Part shown: in pieces, positions 27,841-35,753 of the stretch
Numbering within the stretch: the stretch's first letter is position 1
How the letters are laid out: each line of letters starts with the position of its first letter
Origin: Gymnodinialimonas sp. 57CJ19
GTDB taxonomy: Bacteria; Pseudomonadota; Alphaproteobacteria; Rhodobacterales; Rhodobacteraceae
Length of the DNA: 64,000 bases
Reading direction: 5' to 3'
Assembly (NCBI RefSeq): GCF_038396845.1
Contig: NZ_CP151587.1
Span: forward strand, 1,524,001 to 1,588,000
Program-made: the position numbers and the translations under genes
Notes under the pieces: model-generated
Database searches by the model: none
Told to the model about the DNA's origin: nothing
Seen by the model: the letters and a program-made list of their open reading frames with translations, nothing else

Positions 27841-28791
27841 CTAAAGAGAAACTTCATAGCGGTTGTAGAGAACACACCGTGCGCCGAACATTTCCTTTTG
27901 CTGAGCCAGGCCAGAATTCAGTTTCGCACCGCCTTCAGTTGTGGAAATGCCAAAATCAAACCAGTCCCGATTTGCGAAAGTTTCCCCTATCAGCGATAAT
28001 AAGATCAGATCCAGGCCACTAAACATTCTTTTATCGGGATGGTTCGCCATGTATTGAACGTGCACCGTACGGCCACAATCAAACACCACGACGCCAGCCA
28101 ACAATTCATCTTTTTGGTAAGCGCCGAAAAGTCGAATGTTCTCGGGAAATCTTTCGGCGAGCAACCGGATCTCCGTGAGTGAATGGGTTGGTTGTACTTC
28201 GTGGCGGCTGGACAAAACTATCTCTAGAACACCCCAAAACGCAGTCCAATCTCGGCTTTCCCTGACAGTAATACCGGCAGCAGCTGCCCGCTTTGCTCCT
28301 TGACGCCGTGATTGGGACGCAGTCAACGGGCGTTTCAATGCGATAGCGGCAGAAGCATCACATTGAACTAGAGTTCCACCGGCTTGAACTAACGCGTAAA
28401 TATCCTCTTCCGTCGGGGCGTTGTGATAGAAATGGGGTGCCGGTTTGTACACGAGCCGCAAGATCCCCATCCTCGACAGGTCTGTGAGGATCGCATCCAC
28501 GACGTCACACATTAAAGCAGTGCCCATCGACCGGCCGACAATTATTCCGCCGTAGGTAAGTCCGCCATGGGAAAAGAGCGTATCGTTATCTAAATTTGCG
28601 GGCATAATGGCCAACAGCTTGCCGTCGCGTTCCACCATCAGTGAGGCATCATTGAACCGGTCCGAATGGTACTCCATAAAGCCGCGGTTATGCAAAAATG
28701 TACCGTTGCGCGACTTTGCGACAAAGTCATTCCACCGCTTTGAATCTTCGGGCGCATACGTCCGGATCTTAAGTCCTCTCACGCTACTCAT
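27841..28791 (-). CDS. GNAT/FemAB-like acyltransferase of surface-glycan operon
   Basis: 316 residues. The double-GNAT layout of FemAB/Acetyltransf_6 proteins is suggested by the N-terminal WNDFVAKSRNGTFLHNRGFM, where FemAB-like proteins have a 'fxh' segment, and by the C-terminal SGLDLILLSLIGETFANRDW followed by FDFGISTTEGGAKLN. Such proteins transfer amino-acyl or acyl groups to amino sugars or other acceptors. It is the last gene of a six-gene minus-strand operon and overlaps the preceding gene by 8 bases. The likely role is to decorate an amino sugar made by the operon (inference). The sequence is AT-richer than the flanking chromosome. Confidence 0.65.
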   Translation of the reverse strand: MSSVRGLKIRTYAPEDSKRWNDFVAKSRNGTFLHNRGFMEYHSDRFNDASLMVERDGKLLAIMPANLDNDTLFSHGGLTYGGIIVGRSMGTALMCDVVDAILTDLSRMGILRLVYKPAPHFYHNAPTEEDIYALVQAGGTLVQCDASAAIALKRPLTASQSRRQGAKRAAAAGITVRESRDWTAFWGVLEIVLSSRHEVQPTHSLTEIRLLAERFPENIRLFGAYQKDELLAGVVVFDCGRTVHVQYMANHPDKRMFSGLDLILLSLIGETFANRDWFDFGISTTEGGAKLNSGLAQQKEMFGARCVLYNRYEVSL

Positions 28792-29707
28792 CTAATACGG
28801 CGACTCCTACGCCGGTCCGACCCATTCCATTGCCATTGTAAAAGATGAAGCTCAATCCTGACCAAGTGTCGATGCGGGCCGGGTAACAAGTCATGTCAGA
28901 ATCCCAACTACCTATCGGACCACGCGGCAACTCATCGATCTGAGTACGGACGAAATGGATTCCATCTTCCGAGCGAGCTAGATTGCTTGAATAACGCCGC
29001 TCCCATGTGTCAGAGGTTACGCGAAGTTCATAAGTTCCGTCGTGCAAGCGATGGGCCCTTGGGCGGCCAATTCGGTATTCACTGCCGGTAACGTCAAGGA
29101 TCTTCACGCTCTGCCGCATGTCAAAGATCACTCCATCTCTACTAGTGACCGTCCAGCAATTGTACTGTGGGTAGGCAGTACCATCAATCATTTGCCATTG
29201 TTGGCCGCATGAAATCCACGCCCGATATCCCTGCGAAGATCTCTCGATACTGTGAAGTGCATTGATAAATGGGGCTTGAGGGGCGCGGTCTAGAATTGGT
29301 GTAGGTTGAAGCCTCTCAAATGATTCAAAACGGCTATGCGACTCGGCAACCCCGGTGAAAGCCAAAAATTTGGCTTTCTCAACCAGTTGGAAGCCGACGT
29401 AATACATGCGTAATTTATTGTCGGAAACGCGGATTACGTCACCGAGTATTACCCCGTTGTCATCAAACATCCCTGGAGCGCCAACATCGAGGGCCGGCGA
29501 CTGGCAGACTCGCAAAACGTTCTTAGGATCGGCACTATCAACGTCAATCCACCCAATTCGCGAAACTCCGCTGCCGTCACGCATACCGCCATACAGGCGG
29601 ATCACTTCACTAGACATTTGAACAGGAACCGGAGTCATGAAGCTATGTTGGGCCCAGCTCTGCGTGCCGTCAGGGCAATAAATCTTACCTAGCTTTGTCC
29701 AGCCCAT
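28784..29707 (-). CDS. Five-bladed beta-propeller protein, glycosidase-like
   Basis: 307 residues, soluble, without signal peptide. Repeated strand motifs with Asp and Trp (MRDGSGVSRIGWIDVDSAD, NLARSEDGIHFVRTQIDELP, IGSWDSDMTCYPARID) resemble the five-bladed propellers of GH43/GH32/GH130-type enzymes. I cannot assign catalytic residues. Proteins of this type occur in O-antigen and capsule clusters, where their function is mostly unknown. It starts 3 bases after the acyltransferase gene and overlaps the next gene, so it belongs to the operon. It could be a glycosidase or phosphorylase-like enzyme, or a non-catalytic sugar-binding protein. Confidence 0.6.
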   Translation of the reverse strand: MGWTKLGKIYCPDGTQSWAQHSFMTPVPVQMSSEVIRLYGGMRDGSGVSRIGWIDVDSADPKNVLRVCQSPALDVGAPGMFDDNGVILGDVIRVSDNKLRMYYVGFQLVEKAKFLAFTGVAESHSRFESFERLQPTPILDRAPQAPFINALHSIERSSQGYRAWISCGQQWQMIDGTAYPQYNCWTVTSRDGVIFDMRQSVKILDVTGSEYRIGRPRAHRLHDGTYELRVTSDTWERRYSSNLARSEDGIHFVRTQIDELPRGPIGSWDSDMTCYPARIDTWSGLSFIFYNGNGMGRTGVGVAVLDE

Positions 29708-29710
29708 ATT

Positions 29711-30382
29711 TCAATCTTTCAATCTAAAAAAGCGATAGGTGCTAACTCGCGATACTTCGGCCGGATTTCCCGTTATCATCGCGCCAGGTTGATCAATGGA
29801 TTTCGAAATAACACTCCCGAGGCCGATTAGGCTGTCCTTAGGGACGCATACGTGGTCAGCAATCGTCGAGTTGACACCTAGGAAGCAACGTTCACCAATG
29901 TTGCAATAGCCCGAAATGACGACTTGAGAGGAAAGGAAACAACACGCTCCGATCCTCGACTGATGTCCAACGTGATTTCCACTCCACAGAATGCAACCAT
30001 CCGCGATGTCAACACCGTGCTGCACCACATTGTTTTCAAAGATGAATACATTCTCGCCAACTCTGGCGGTCCGCCAGACGAACGCGTGCGGGCTTATGAA
30101 GCTTGTCAGTTTGTACCCCTTGCTTCGCGCTACTTGCATTAAGCGCTCACGCAAGCGATTGTGCTGTGTATTGGTGATTGCAACGAACGCATGCACACTC
30201 TCTGTAGGAAACGTCGTCTCTACAGTTTCCAACGCCACAACCGGCAAGTCACGGTGTGTGGCATCCGTAATATGAGCTTCCTCCACAGCGAATCCCACTA
30301 CAGTATAATCGGAGTCTACAGAAAAGTATTCGTAGGCTATGTCGGCAAACTCTCCGGCGCCGATAATTATTAGGTCCTTCAT
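29711..30382 (-). CDS. NeuD-like sugar O/N-acyltransferase (left-handed beta-helix)
   Basis: 223 residues. The N-terminal nucleotide-binding-like part has DLIIIGAGEFADIAYEYF. The C-terminal half is a hexapeptide repeat region (ARVGENVFIFENNVVQHGVD, then IGERCFLGVNSTIADHVCVP) that forms a left-handed beta-helix. NeuD/PglD-type enzymes acetylate amino sugars with acetyl-CoA, which would fit a product of the aminotransferase encoded two genes upstream. His residues in the NHVGHQSRIG turn are likely catalytic. It lies 5 bases after the glycosyltransferase and 3 before the propeller gene. Confidence 0.78.
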   Translation of the reverse strand: MKDLIIIGAGEFADIAYEYFSVDSDYTVVGFAVEEAHITDATHRDLPVVALETVETTFPTESVHAFVAITNTQHNRLRERLMQVARSKGYKLTSFISPHAFVWRTARVGENVFIFENNVVQHGVDIADGCILWSGNHVGHQSRIGACCFLSSQVVISGYCNIGERCFLGVNSTIADHVCVPKDSLIGLGSVISKSIDQPGAMITGNPAEVSRVSTYRFFRLKD

Positions 30383-30387
30383 TGGTT

Positions 30388-31302
30388 CTACCTCTTAATT
30401 TTTCTTAACGACGCTTTAATTAACAACCTGTGAACTAGTTTCGGCTCTAGCGCACCATGTAGCATTTCGCGAACGGCATGCGACCACAGCACGCGCCAAG
30501 ACAATCCTTCGAGATTGAACAATAACTTTTTTGCGAACCGAGGCCGATGCTCTGGAGCAATCTCAGACACATAGAATTGTATTTTGGTGTGTAGGGCGCG
30601 CAGATGGTTCCGATGTAGATTACCGCTGTGCTTGCGATAGAGAAAGGATATGTCTTCATCTACGCGGTGGGTCAGTCCCTCGGCTACCATTGTACGGAAT
30701 AAACGCAGTGCCATCGCGGTATCATCGGCAGCCAAAGTTTCGTTGTAGCCTCCCACATCCCGATAAACGTCTCGCCGGACGATAGCTGCCTGCAAAAACA
30801 GCTGAAACGGTTGTCGTTCGAGAAACTCATCCAGGATTTGTGTGCTGGGCAATCTTGTAAGTGCATCCATGACGTCAGATGGCTGCCGCAACTCGTCTTG
30901 AAGATTCCCATTGGCGTTTAATACTTGGCCTTGGCACAAACTTAGTGCCAATTCAGGATCATCTTCAAAGTGCGCTATTCGAGCAGATGCATCCCACCCT
31001 TCCGGAAAAGCGTCATCGCCAGCAAACAGCATCAGGAGGTCGCCTGATGCAAGTTTCGCCAAGGTGTTGAGGTTGCGCGGTATGTGACCAGTGTTTTCCT
31101 GCCAGACATAGGTGACACTATCTCCATGCTGCCGCTGTAGCCTCTTGCCGACGTCAGGCGTGCCATCGGTGGAGCCATCATCCAAGATCAGTACCTCAAT
31201 TCGGTGGTGAGGGGCTAACTTGGCAGATAAGGCAGAGGTCACACAGGAATCTAGATACGCTTCATGGAAGTAGGTGGGCACCAGAATGGATAAAGTAGTC
31301 AT
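30388..31302 (-). CDS. Family 2 glycosyltransferase
   Basis: 304 residues, GT-A fold. N-terminal LSILVPTYFHEAYLDSCV, the nucleotide-sugar site EVLILDDGSTDGTPD and the metal site LMLFAGDDAFPEGWD (GDD) are visible. GT2 enzymes add a sugar to a lipid-linked or protein-linked glycan on the cytoplasmic side. The acceptor and donor cannot be read from sequence; the context suggests the amino sugar made by the ketoisomerase and aminotransferase. No membrane segment is evident. Confidence 0.85.
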   Translation of the reverse strand: MTTLSILVPTYFHEAYLDSCVTSALSAKLAPHHRIEVLILDDGSTDGTPDVGKRLQRQHGDSVTYVWQENTGHIPRNLNTLAKLASGDLLMLFAGDDAFPEGWDASARIAHFEDDPELALSLCQGQVLNANGNLQDELRQPSDVMDALTRLPSTQILDEFLERQPFQLFLQAAIVRRDVYRDVGGYNETLAADDTAMALRLFRTMVAEGLTHRVDEDISFLYRKHSGNLHRNHLRALHTKIQFYVSEIAPEHRPRFAKKLLFNLEGLSWRVLWSHAVREMLHGALEPKLVHRLLIKASLRKIKR

Positions 31303-31320
31303 TCGCCTAGTCGTCCATTT

Positions 31321-32424
31321 TTAAACGGCACGTAATAGCTGCCTGATTGCGTCTACGACACGGTGAGCGTCGTCGAGCGGCATATGAGGACCGATCGGCA
31401 GGCTGAGCACCTGTTTCGCCGCCCCCGCCGCCACCGGAAAGTCCTGTCCACTCAGATTTAGGTCCGAGTAGCATGCTTGATCAAATGGAGCGATTGGGTA
31501 ATGGATCTGGGTCTGGATGCCGGCGTCGGCAAGCCCCGCTTGGATCGCATCGCGATGATCGGTGCGCACCACAAATAAATGCCAAACTGGGTCCGCCTCA
31601 TCGCGCACGCTCGGCAAGATTAATTCAGAATCGCGAAGGCCACTCAAGTATATCCGAGCAATCTCAGATCGATGCGCGTTCCATGTATCCAGTTTGCCTA
31701 GTTTCACTGAAAGAATAGCAGCTTGAATTGGATCGAGCCGTGAATTCAGACCGATTTCGAGGTTTTCGTACTTCCGGACTGAGCCGTAGTTACCGAGGCG
31801 ACGAATACGCGCGGCAAAAGCCGGGTCATTCGTTGTGATACCTCCTCCGTCGCCTAGTGCCCCAAGGTTCTTGGCTGGGTAGAAACTCCAACAGGCGGCA
31901 TCACTCTGAGCACCAACTCTTCGACCACCCCATCGCGCGCCATGTGCTTGCGCTGCATCTTCGATGACACGCAAGTCATGCTTCCGTGCGAACGCTAAGA
32001 TCGGGGCAAGATCTACGGGATTGCCATACAAATGAACGGGAATGATAGCCTTAGTTGCCGGTGAGAGTTTTTCTTCTAATCCCTCTGCCGTCATGTTTAG
32101 CGTGTCGAAATTTACGTCAACTGGTACCGGACGGGCACCGACGCGGCTTACCGCTAACCACGTTGCTACAAAGGTATGTGCTGGCACTATAACTTCATCG
32201 CCCGGGCCAATATCCATCGCCATAAGAACCAAGATCAGTGCATCTAGACCGGTCGCGCACCCAATGGCGACATCGGAGCCGATGTACGCGGCATAGTCTC
32301 TCTCGAACCGGTCGATCTCCGGGCCTAGAATGTACCAACCGCTAGCGGTTACACGGGCAATGGCTGCATCGATTTCGGGTCGCAGTTCGTCATAGGTCTG
32401 CGCAAGGTCCAGAAAACTAATCAT
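31321..32424 (-). CDS. DegT/DnrJ/EryC1/StrS sugar aminotransferase (FdtB/QdtB type)
   Basis: 367 residues, the usual length. PLP enzyme with the catalytic Lys in [17 protein letters not shown], the [11 protein letters not shown] segment and the [11 protein letters not shown] segment. It most resembles enzymes that aminate a 3-keto-6-deoxyhexose nucleotide to give Fuc3N or Qui3N. The upstream neighbour is a 3,4-ketoisomerase and the two genes overlap by 4 bases (ATGA), which supports this pathway: dTDP-4-keto-6-deoxyglucose to 3-keto isomer to 3-amino sugar. The exact stereochemistry is not decidable here. Confidence 0.88.
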   Translation of the reverse strand: MISFLDLAQTYDELRPEIDAAIARVTASGWYILGPEIDRFERDYAAYIGSDVAIGCATGLDALILVLMAMDIGPGDEVIVPAHTFVATWLAVSRVGARPVPVDVNFDTLNMTAEGLEEKLSPATKAIIPVHLYGNPVDLAPILAFARKHDLRVIEDAAQAHGARWGGRRVGAQSDAACWSFYPAKNLGALGDGGGITTNDPAFAARIRRLGNYGSVRKYENLEIGLNSRLDPIQAAILSVKLGKLDTWNAHRSEIARIYLSGLRDSELILPSVRDEADPVWHLFVVRTDHRDAIQAGLADAGIQTQIHYPIAPFDQACYSDLNLSGQDFPVAAGAAKQVLSLPIGPHMPLDDAHRVVDAIRQLLRAV

Positions 32425-32861
32425 TGTTTGCCGCGCACTACGGTGCGGGGATCAAGACCCCGAGCCACGATGTAATCTTCGTAGTCGCGGTAGTAATCGT
32501 CTTCATCATAACGCTCGGATGCAAGTACCGCACAGACCGACCCTGAGGAGAAGTTATCAATCTCGCGCCAGATCATCGGGGTCAGATACAGTCCGTAATG
32601 TGATCTTGCTAGATGGTAGCGACGCGTTTGTTGACCATCATTTAGGACTACATCAAACGAACCTGACATAGCGATCAATACTTGGTGTAGGCCTTTGTGA
32701 GCATGTCCACCGCGCTCGGACCCTCCGGGTACATCGTACAAATAGTAAAATCGCTTGATGTCAAAGGGAATGTGATTTTGTCCCTCGATGAACGTTAAGT
32801 TTCCACGAGCGTCGGATATTTTGGGAAAATCTTCTATTTTACAGTCGTTTATGCTATACAT
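32421..32861 (-). CDS. dTDP-4-oxo-6-deoxyglucose 3,4-ketoisomerase (FdtA/QdtA/WxcM-like)
   Basis: 146 residues from the ATG at 32861; a longer frame to 32933 has no family-like sequence. Small cupin fold: [12 protein letters not shown], then [19 protein letters not shown] with the active-site His residues, and [20 protein letters not shown]. It isomerises the 4-keto sugar to the 3-keto sugar before amination by the next gene. FdtA (galacto) and QdtA (gluco) types cannot be separated by eye. This is the first gene of the minus-strand glycan operon; a promoter should lie in 32862-33398. AAGG upstream of the start is a possible ribosome site. Confidence 0.85.
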   Translation of the reverse strand: MYSINDCKIEDFPKISDARGNLTFIEGQNHIPFDIKRFYYLYDVPGGSERGGHAHKGLHQVLIAMSGSFDVVLNDGQQTRRYHLARSHYGLYLTPMIWREIDNFSSGSVCAVLASERYDEDDYYRDYEDYIVARGLDPRTVVRGKQ

Positions 32862-33398
32862 CACGAGTACCTTTTCCCTGTCCTGAGCAGATAGTCGATT
32901 TAAAGTAAGACGGGCACGTGTGGATGAGACCATGCTGCACGATCAACTCCCGACTACAGCTTCTCTCAGGCACTTTCAATCGCCGTGCGCTTGTAGGCAA
33001 CAATCGCGATAGGTCGAGAATAGTTGCACCGAGAGATAGGAGCGGTCATCTCCAACACAATGCACAAGGTCGGCAAAGGGTCCTAGGCAATTAGTTCCGG
33101 AACCTCGCACTTGTGTTCGCCTGGAGCCGGGAACCGATCTGTCTTACAACAGCGCAGAACGTCGAGGATGTCTAGAAGCCTAATGCCTCCTCGACATCAA
33201 CCGCGTCACGCTATGCTTCTCCCTGATCATGCCGATGACCAACCCGTCCCTTTTGGGGCACTATGGAACGGTTTTTTGCCCTCCCCAATGTCAACTCGCG
33301 AAGCAAGGTGATCCCGACACACAAACCCGTACCAGCGCCCTGTACCGTTTAGCGGCACAGGCTAACAGTAAACTATAGATCTTGTATGGAAAGATTGG
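32862..33398. other. Intergenic region between glycan operon and tRNA-Gln
   Basis: About 540 bases without a convincing gene. The open frames here are short, lack ribosome sites and do not resemble known proteins. It should contain the promoter of the glycan operon; I could not identify one with confidence. Confidence 0.5.
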
Positions 33399-33416
33399 AG
33401 TGGCTGGGGTGGTAGG
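33399..33416 (+). repeat. Right island boundary repeat within the tRNA 3' end
   Basis: AGTGGCTGGGGTGGTAGG, identical to 24812-24829, covers the CCA end, acceptor strand and first T-arm bases of tRNA-Gln. Confidence 0.75.
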
Positions 33417-33475
33417 ATTCGAACCTACGGTACACGCTACCAAAAAGCGTTGCCTTACCGCTTGGCTACACCCCA
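33401..33475 (-). tRNA. tRNA-Gln (anticodon TTG)
   Basis: The minus strand folds as a cloverleaf: acceptor TGGGGTG paired with CACCCCA, D-loop AGCCAAGCGGTAAGGC, anticodon stem ACGCT/AGCGT with loop TTTTGGT (anticodon TTG), T-arm GTAGGTTCGAATCCTAC, and encoded CCA. The gene is intact. Its 3' end provides the integration site of the neighbouring island. Confidence 0.93.
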
Positions 33476-33550
33476 ACTACGCCGCTGGAGATACGACGCG
33501 GAGGCATCGGGATCAAGTCCCCGATTGCGTTTTTTTGCTCCGAACTCCCG

Positions 33551-34882
33551 CTATTCTTGCGGAGCTTCCTGGCGGAGGAGGTCATCATCGGGCAGGGCCT
33601 CGCGTTCGGCCTCGATTATCTGTTCCAATGCGACGCCTTCTTCGGTTCCCACGTTCTGCACTTCGACCTGTGCCGCGGCGGGCTTGGCGGGGGCCGGTGT
33701 TGCATCGGTTTTGGCAGGCTGTTCGGCCCTAAGGAGGCGGTATGTGGGCTCGGGCAGGGCAATACCTGAGGCCTCCAGGCGGGCTTTGACCACACGAATG
33801 GCCTCTCCCTTGGCCATGCCGATGCCGGTTTCGTGCTGCTTGATCCAGCCCGCCGCCGTGATGTCGATGGTCGAGGCCCCAAGCCCCTCCACCCAGACGC
33901 CGGGGCCGGGGGTTTCCAGCAGAAAGGGCAATTCTTTCAGGGCAGCCAGGATAATCCGCTGAGCCTCGGCGATATCAGCGGCGGGATCGACCCCCACGAG
34001 GAAGGTAAAGCGGCGCTCGTCGTTGCGGGTATAGTTGATGATGCGGGATTTGAAGACCGTCGCGTTGGGGATGCGAATGTGGTTGCCATCAAGGCTTAGC
34101 AGGATCGTGGCGCGGCTGGTCAGGCGGATGACGTGGCCAAGATCGCCTTCGATCTCCACCAGATCCTTGGGGCGAAACGGTTGGCGGATCGACAGCATGA
34201 TGGAGGAGATGAAGTTTTCCACCGTGTCGCGCACGGCGAAGCCGATGGCGAGGCCGACGATACCCGCCGCCCCCAGGATCGTTCCCAGAAGCGCCGTCGC
34301 GTTCAGCAAATCGAGCGCCAGCACAATGCCAAGCACGATGAAGGCCAAGCGCACGATCTGGCGGTAGATGTCAGCGATAAAGGCATTGGGGGCGATTCGG
34401 TCCCATGGCCAAGATCGCTTGGCCAGCCAGAACCCGAACAGCCACATCAAGACGCCCGCCGCCAGCGCCACTAGGATCAGCGGAGAGAAGGCGATCGCCT
34501 GTGCCACGCGTTCCTGCATGCGGTGCAGGGCGGGGTTCAGACGCTCCACCACATCGGTGCTTTCGGCGACGGTGTTCTCTATCGCCACCACGCCTTCGAC
34601 ACGGGCGACCAGCTCGTTCAGGGCGGCGATGCGGGTGGCGTCCACCACCGTGCCGCGCAGGGTGACGATCCCGTTGGAAACCGTAGCGCGCACATCATCG
34701 TAGCCCTCAAGCTGGCCGAGAATATCCATGATCCGGTCGCGGGTGGCGAAATCCTGGGCCCGGTCGCTTTCCACGGCAATCGTGCCGTCGGGTTGGCTGC
34801 CTTCCGTCTGCGCCAGAACCGGCCCGCACAGGGCCACTGCGAGGAGCGCAGCGAGGAGGGGTTTGAGCAGCCCCCGCATCAC
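33551..34882 (-). CDS. MscS-family channel with signal peptide and BON domain
   Basis: 443 residues. Signal peptide LLKPLLAALLAVALCGPVLA, then a BON-like domain (about residues 45-108; DDVRATVSNGIVTLRGTVVD), then membrane segments and the MscS core (GTILGAAGIVGLAIGFAVRD as pore helix, followed by FRPKDLVEIEGDLGHV as the beta domain). The C-terminus is a Pro/Ala/Glu-rich tail. MscS channels release solutes on hypo-osmotic shock from the inner membrane; BON domains often bind phospholipid or other envelope components in the periplasm. It overlaps kdsA by 4 bases, so it is probably co-transcribed and translationally coupled. Confidence 0.88.
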   Translation of the reverse strand: MMRGLLKPLLAALLAVALCGPVLAQTEGSQPDGTIAVESDRAQDFATRDRIMDILGQLEGYDDVRATVSNGIVTLRGTVVDATRIAALNELVARVEGVVAIENTVAESTDVVERLNPALHRMQERVAQAIAFSPLILVALAAGVLMWLFGFWLAKRSWPWDRIAPNAFIADIYRQIVRLAFIVLGIVLALDLLNATALLGTILGAAGIVGLAIGFAVRDTVENFISSIMLSIRQPFRPKDLVEIEGDLGHVIRLTSRATILLSLDGNHIRIPNATVFKSRIINYTRNDERRFTFLVGVDPAADIAEAQRIILAALKELPFLLETPGPGVWVEGLGASTIDITAAGWIKQHETGIGMAKGEAIRVVKARLEASGIALPEPTYRLLRAEQPAKTDATPAPAKPAAAQVEVQNVGTEEGVALEQIIEAEREALPDDDLLRQEAPQE

Positions 34883-35712
34883 AGGCGTACCGGGTTCGCT
34901 TTAGCGACAGCGTCCAGCGCCATCAGCGTGTTGATGACCCCCGCCATATCATCCAGCCGGATCATGTTGGGCCCATCAGACGGCGCGGTGTCGGGGTCTT
35001 CGTGAGTTTCAAGGAACACCCCGCCGATGCCCAAGGCCACGGCGGCACGCGCCAGCACGGGGGCAAACTCTCGCTGTCCGCCCGATGATCCGCCAAGCCC
35101 ACCGGGCTGCGCCACGGCGTGGGTCGCGTCCATGATGACCGGGTAGCCGGTTTTCGCCATCTCGGGCAGGGACCGCATGTCGGCCACCAGCGCGTTATAG
35201 CCAAAGGAAACGCCCCGCTCGGTCAGCATCAGGCGCTCATTTCCCGTGCTGGCGACCTTCTCGGCCACGTTCTGCATGTCCCAAGGGGCGAGGAACTGCC
35301 CCTTCTTGATGTTGATCGCGGCACCGGTTTTGCCTGCGGCCAGCAGAAGGTCCGTCTGGCGGCACAAGAAGGCGGGGATTTGCAGGATATCGACGGCTTC
35401 GGCCACCGGAGCGCATTGCTCGGGCGTGTGAATGTCGGTCAGCACGGGGCAGCCGAATTCGTCGCGAATAGTGGACAGGATGCGCAATCCCTCGTCCATC
35501 CCAAGCCCGCGCTTGCCGGAAAGGGAGGTCCGGTTCGCCTTGTCATAGCTGCCCTTGAACACGAACTGCGCGCCCGCATCGGCGCAGACCTGCGCCATAT
35601 GCCCGGCGATCATCCGCGCGTGGTCCATGCTTTCCAACTGGCAAGGGCCAGCGATTACCAGCAAAGGTGCCGCGTTCGAGACGCTAAGCGATCCGATCTC
35701 TACCGTTTTCAT
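34879..35712 (-). CDS. kdsA: 3-deoxy-8-phosphooctulonate synthase (Kdo-8-P synthase)
   Basis: 277 residues, full length. Condenses arabinose 5-phosphate with PEP to Kdo 8-phosphate in the cytoplasm. Visible motifs: LLVIAGPCQLES, the phosphate-binding FKGSYDKANRTS, GLRILSTIRDEFGCPVLTDI, IPAFLCRQTDLLLAAG and INIKKGQFLAPWDMQN, where the Asn before the Lys pair is typical of the metal-independent type. Kdo is needed for lipid A-core and as the linker of group 2-type capsules; the kpsE/kpsT pair just upstream suggests the capsule link here. It ends overlapping the MscS-type gene. Confidence 0.95.
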   Translation of the reverse strand: MKTVEIGSLSVSNAAPLLVIAGPCQLESMDHARMIAGHMAQVCADAGAQFVFKGSYDKANRTSLSGKRGLGMDEGLRILSTIRDEFGCPVLTDIHTPEQCAPVAEAVDILQIPAFLCRQTDLLLAAGKTGAAINIKKGQFLAPWDMQNVAEKVASTGNERLMLTERGVSFGYNALVADMRSLPEMAKTGYPVIMDATHAVAQPGGLGGSSGGQREFAPVLARAAVALGIGGVFLETHEDPDTAPSDGPNMIRLDDMAGVINTLMALDAVAKANPVRL

Positions 35713-35753
35713 CTATCGGTCCCCCGGGGCCATTGGCCCCGAGGTGGTGCGGA

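Larger units (their letters stand above)
24812..33416. mobile_element. Genomic island integrated at tRNA-Gln
   Basis: The 18-base sequence AGTGGCTGGGGTGGTAGG occurs at 24812-24829 and again at 33399-33416, where it overlaps the 3' end of the tRNA-Gln gene. This is the usual footprint of a tyrosine integrase that uses a tRNA 3' end. A degenerate integrase start lies 104 bases inside the left copy. The roughly 8.6 kb between the copies is visibly AT-richer than both flanks and holds insertion-sequence debris and a surface-glycan operon. The integrase is dead, so the island is probably fixed. The direct repeats and content are seen; the integration history is inferred. Confidence 0.8.

Noticed and set aside
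33111..33311. 66-codon open frame between the glycan operon and tRNA-Gln
   Set aside because: No ribosome site, no homology-like pattern, and unusual composition; probably not a gene.
35725..35741. Small palindrome CGGGGCCATTGGCCCCG between kpsE and kdsA
   Set aside because: Seven-base stem without T run inside a likely operon; could be chance in GC-rich DNA.
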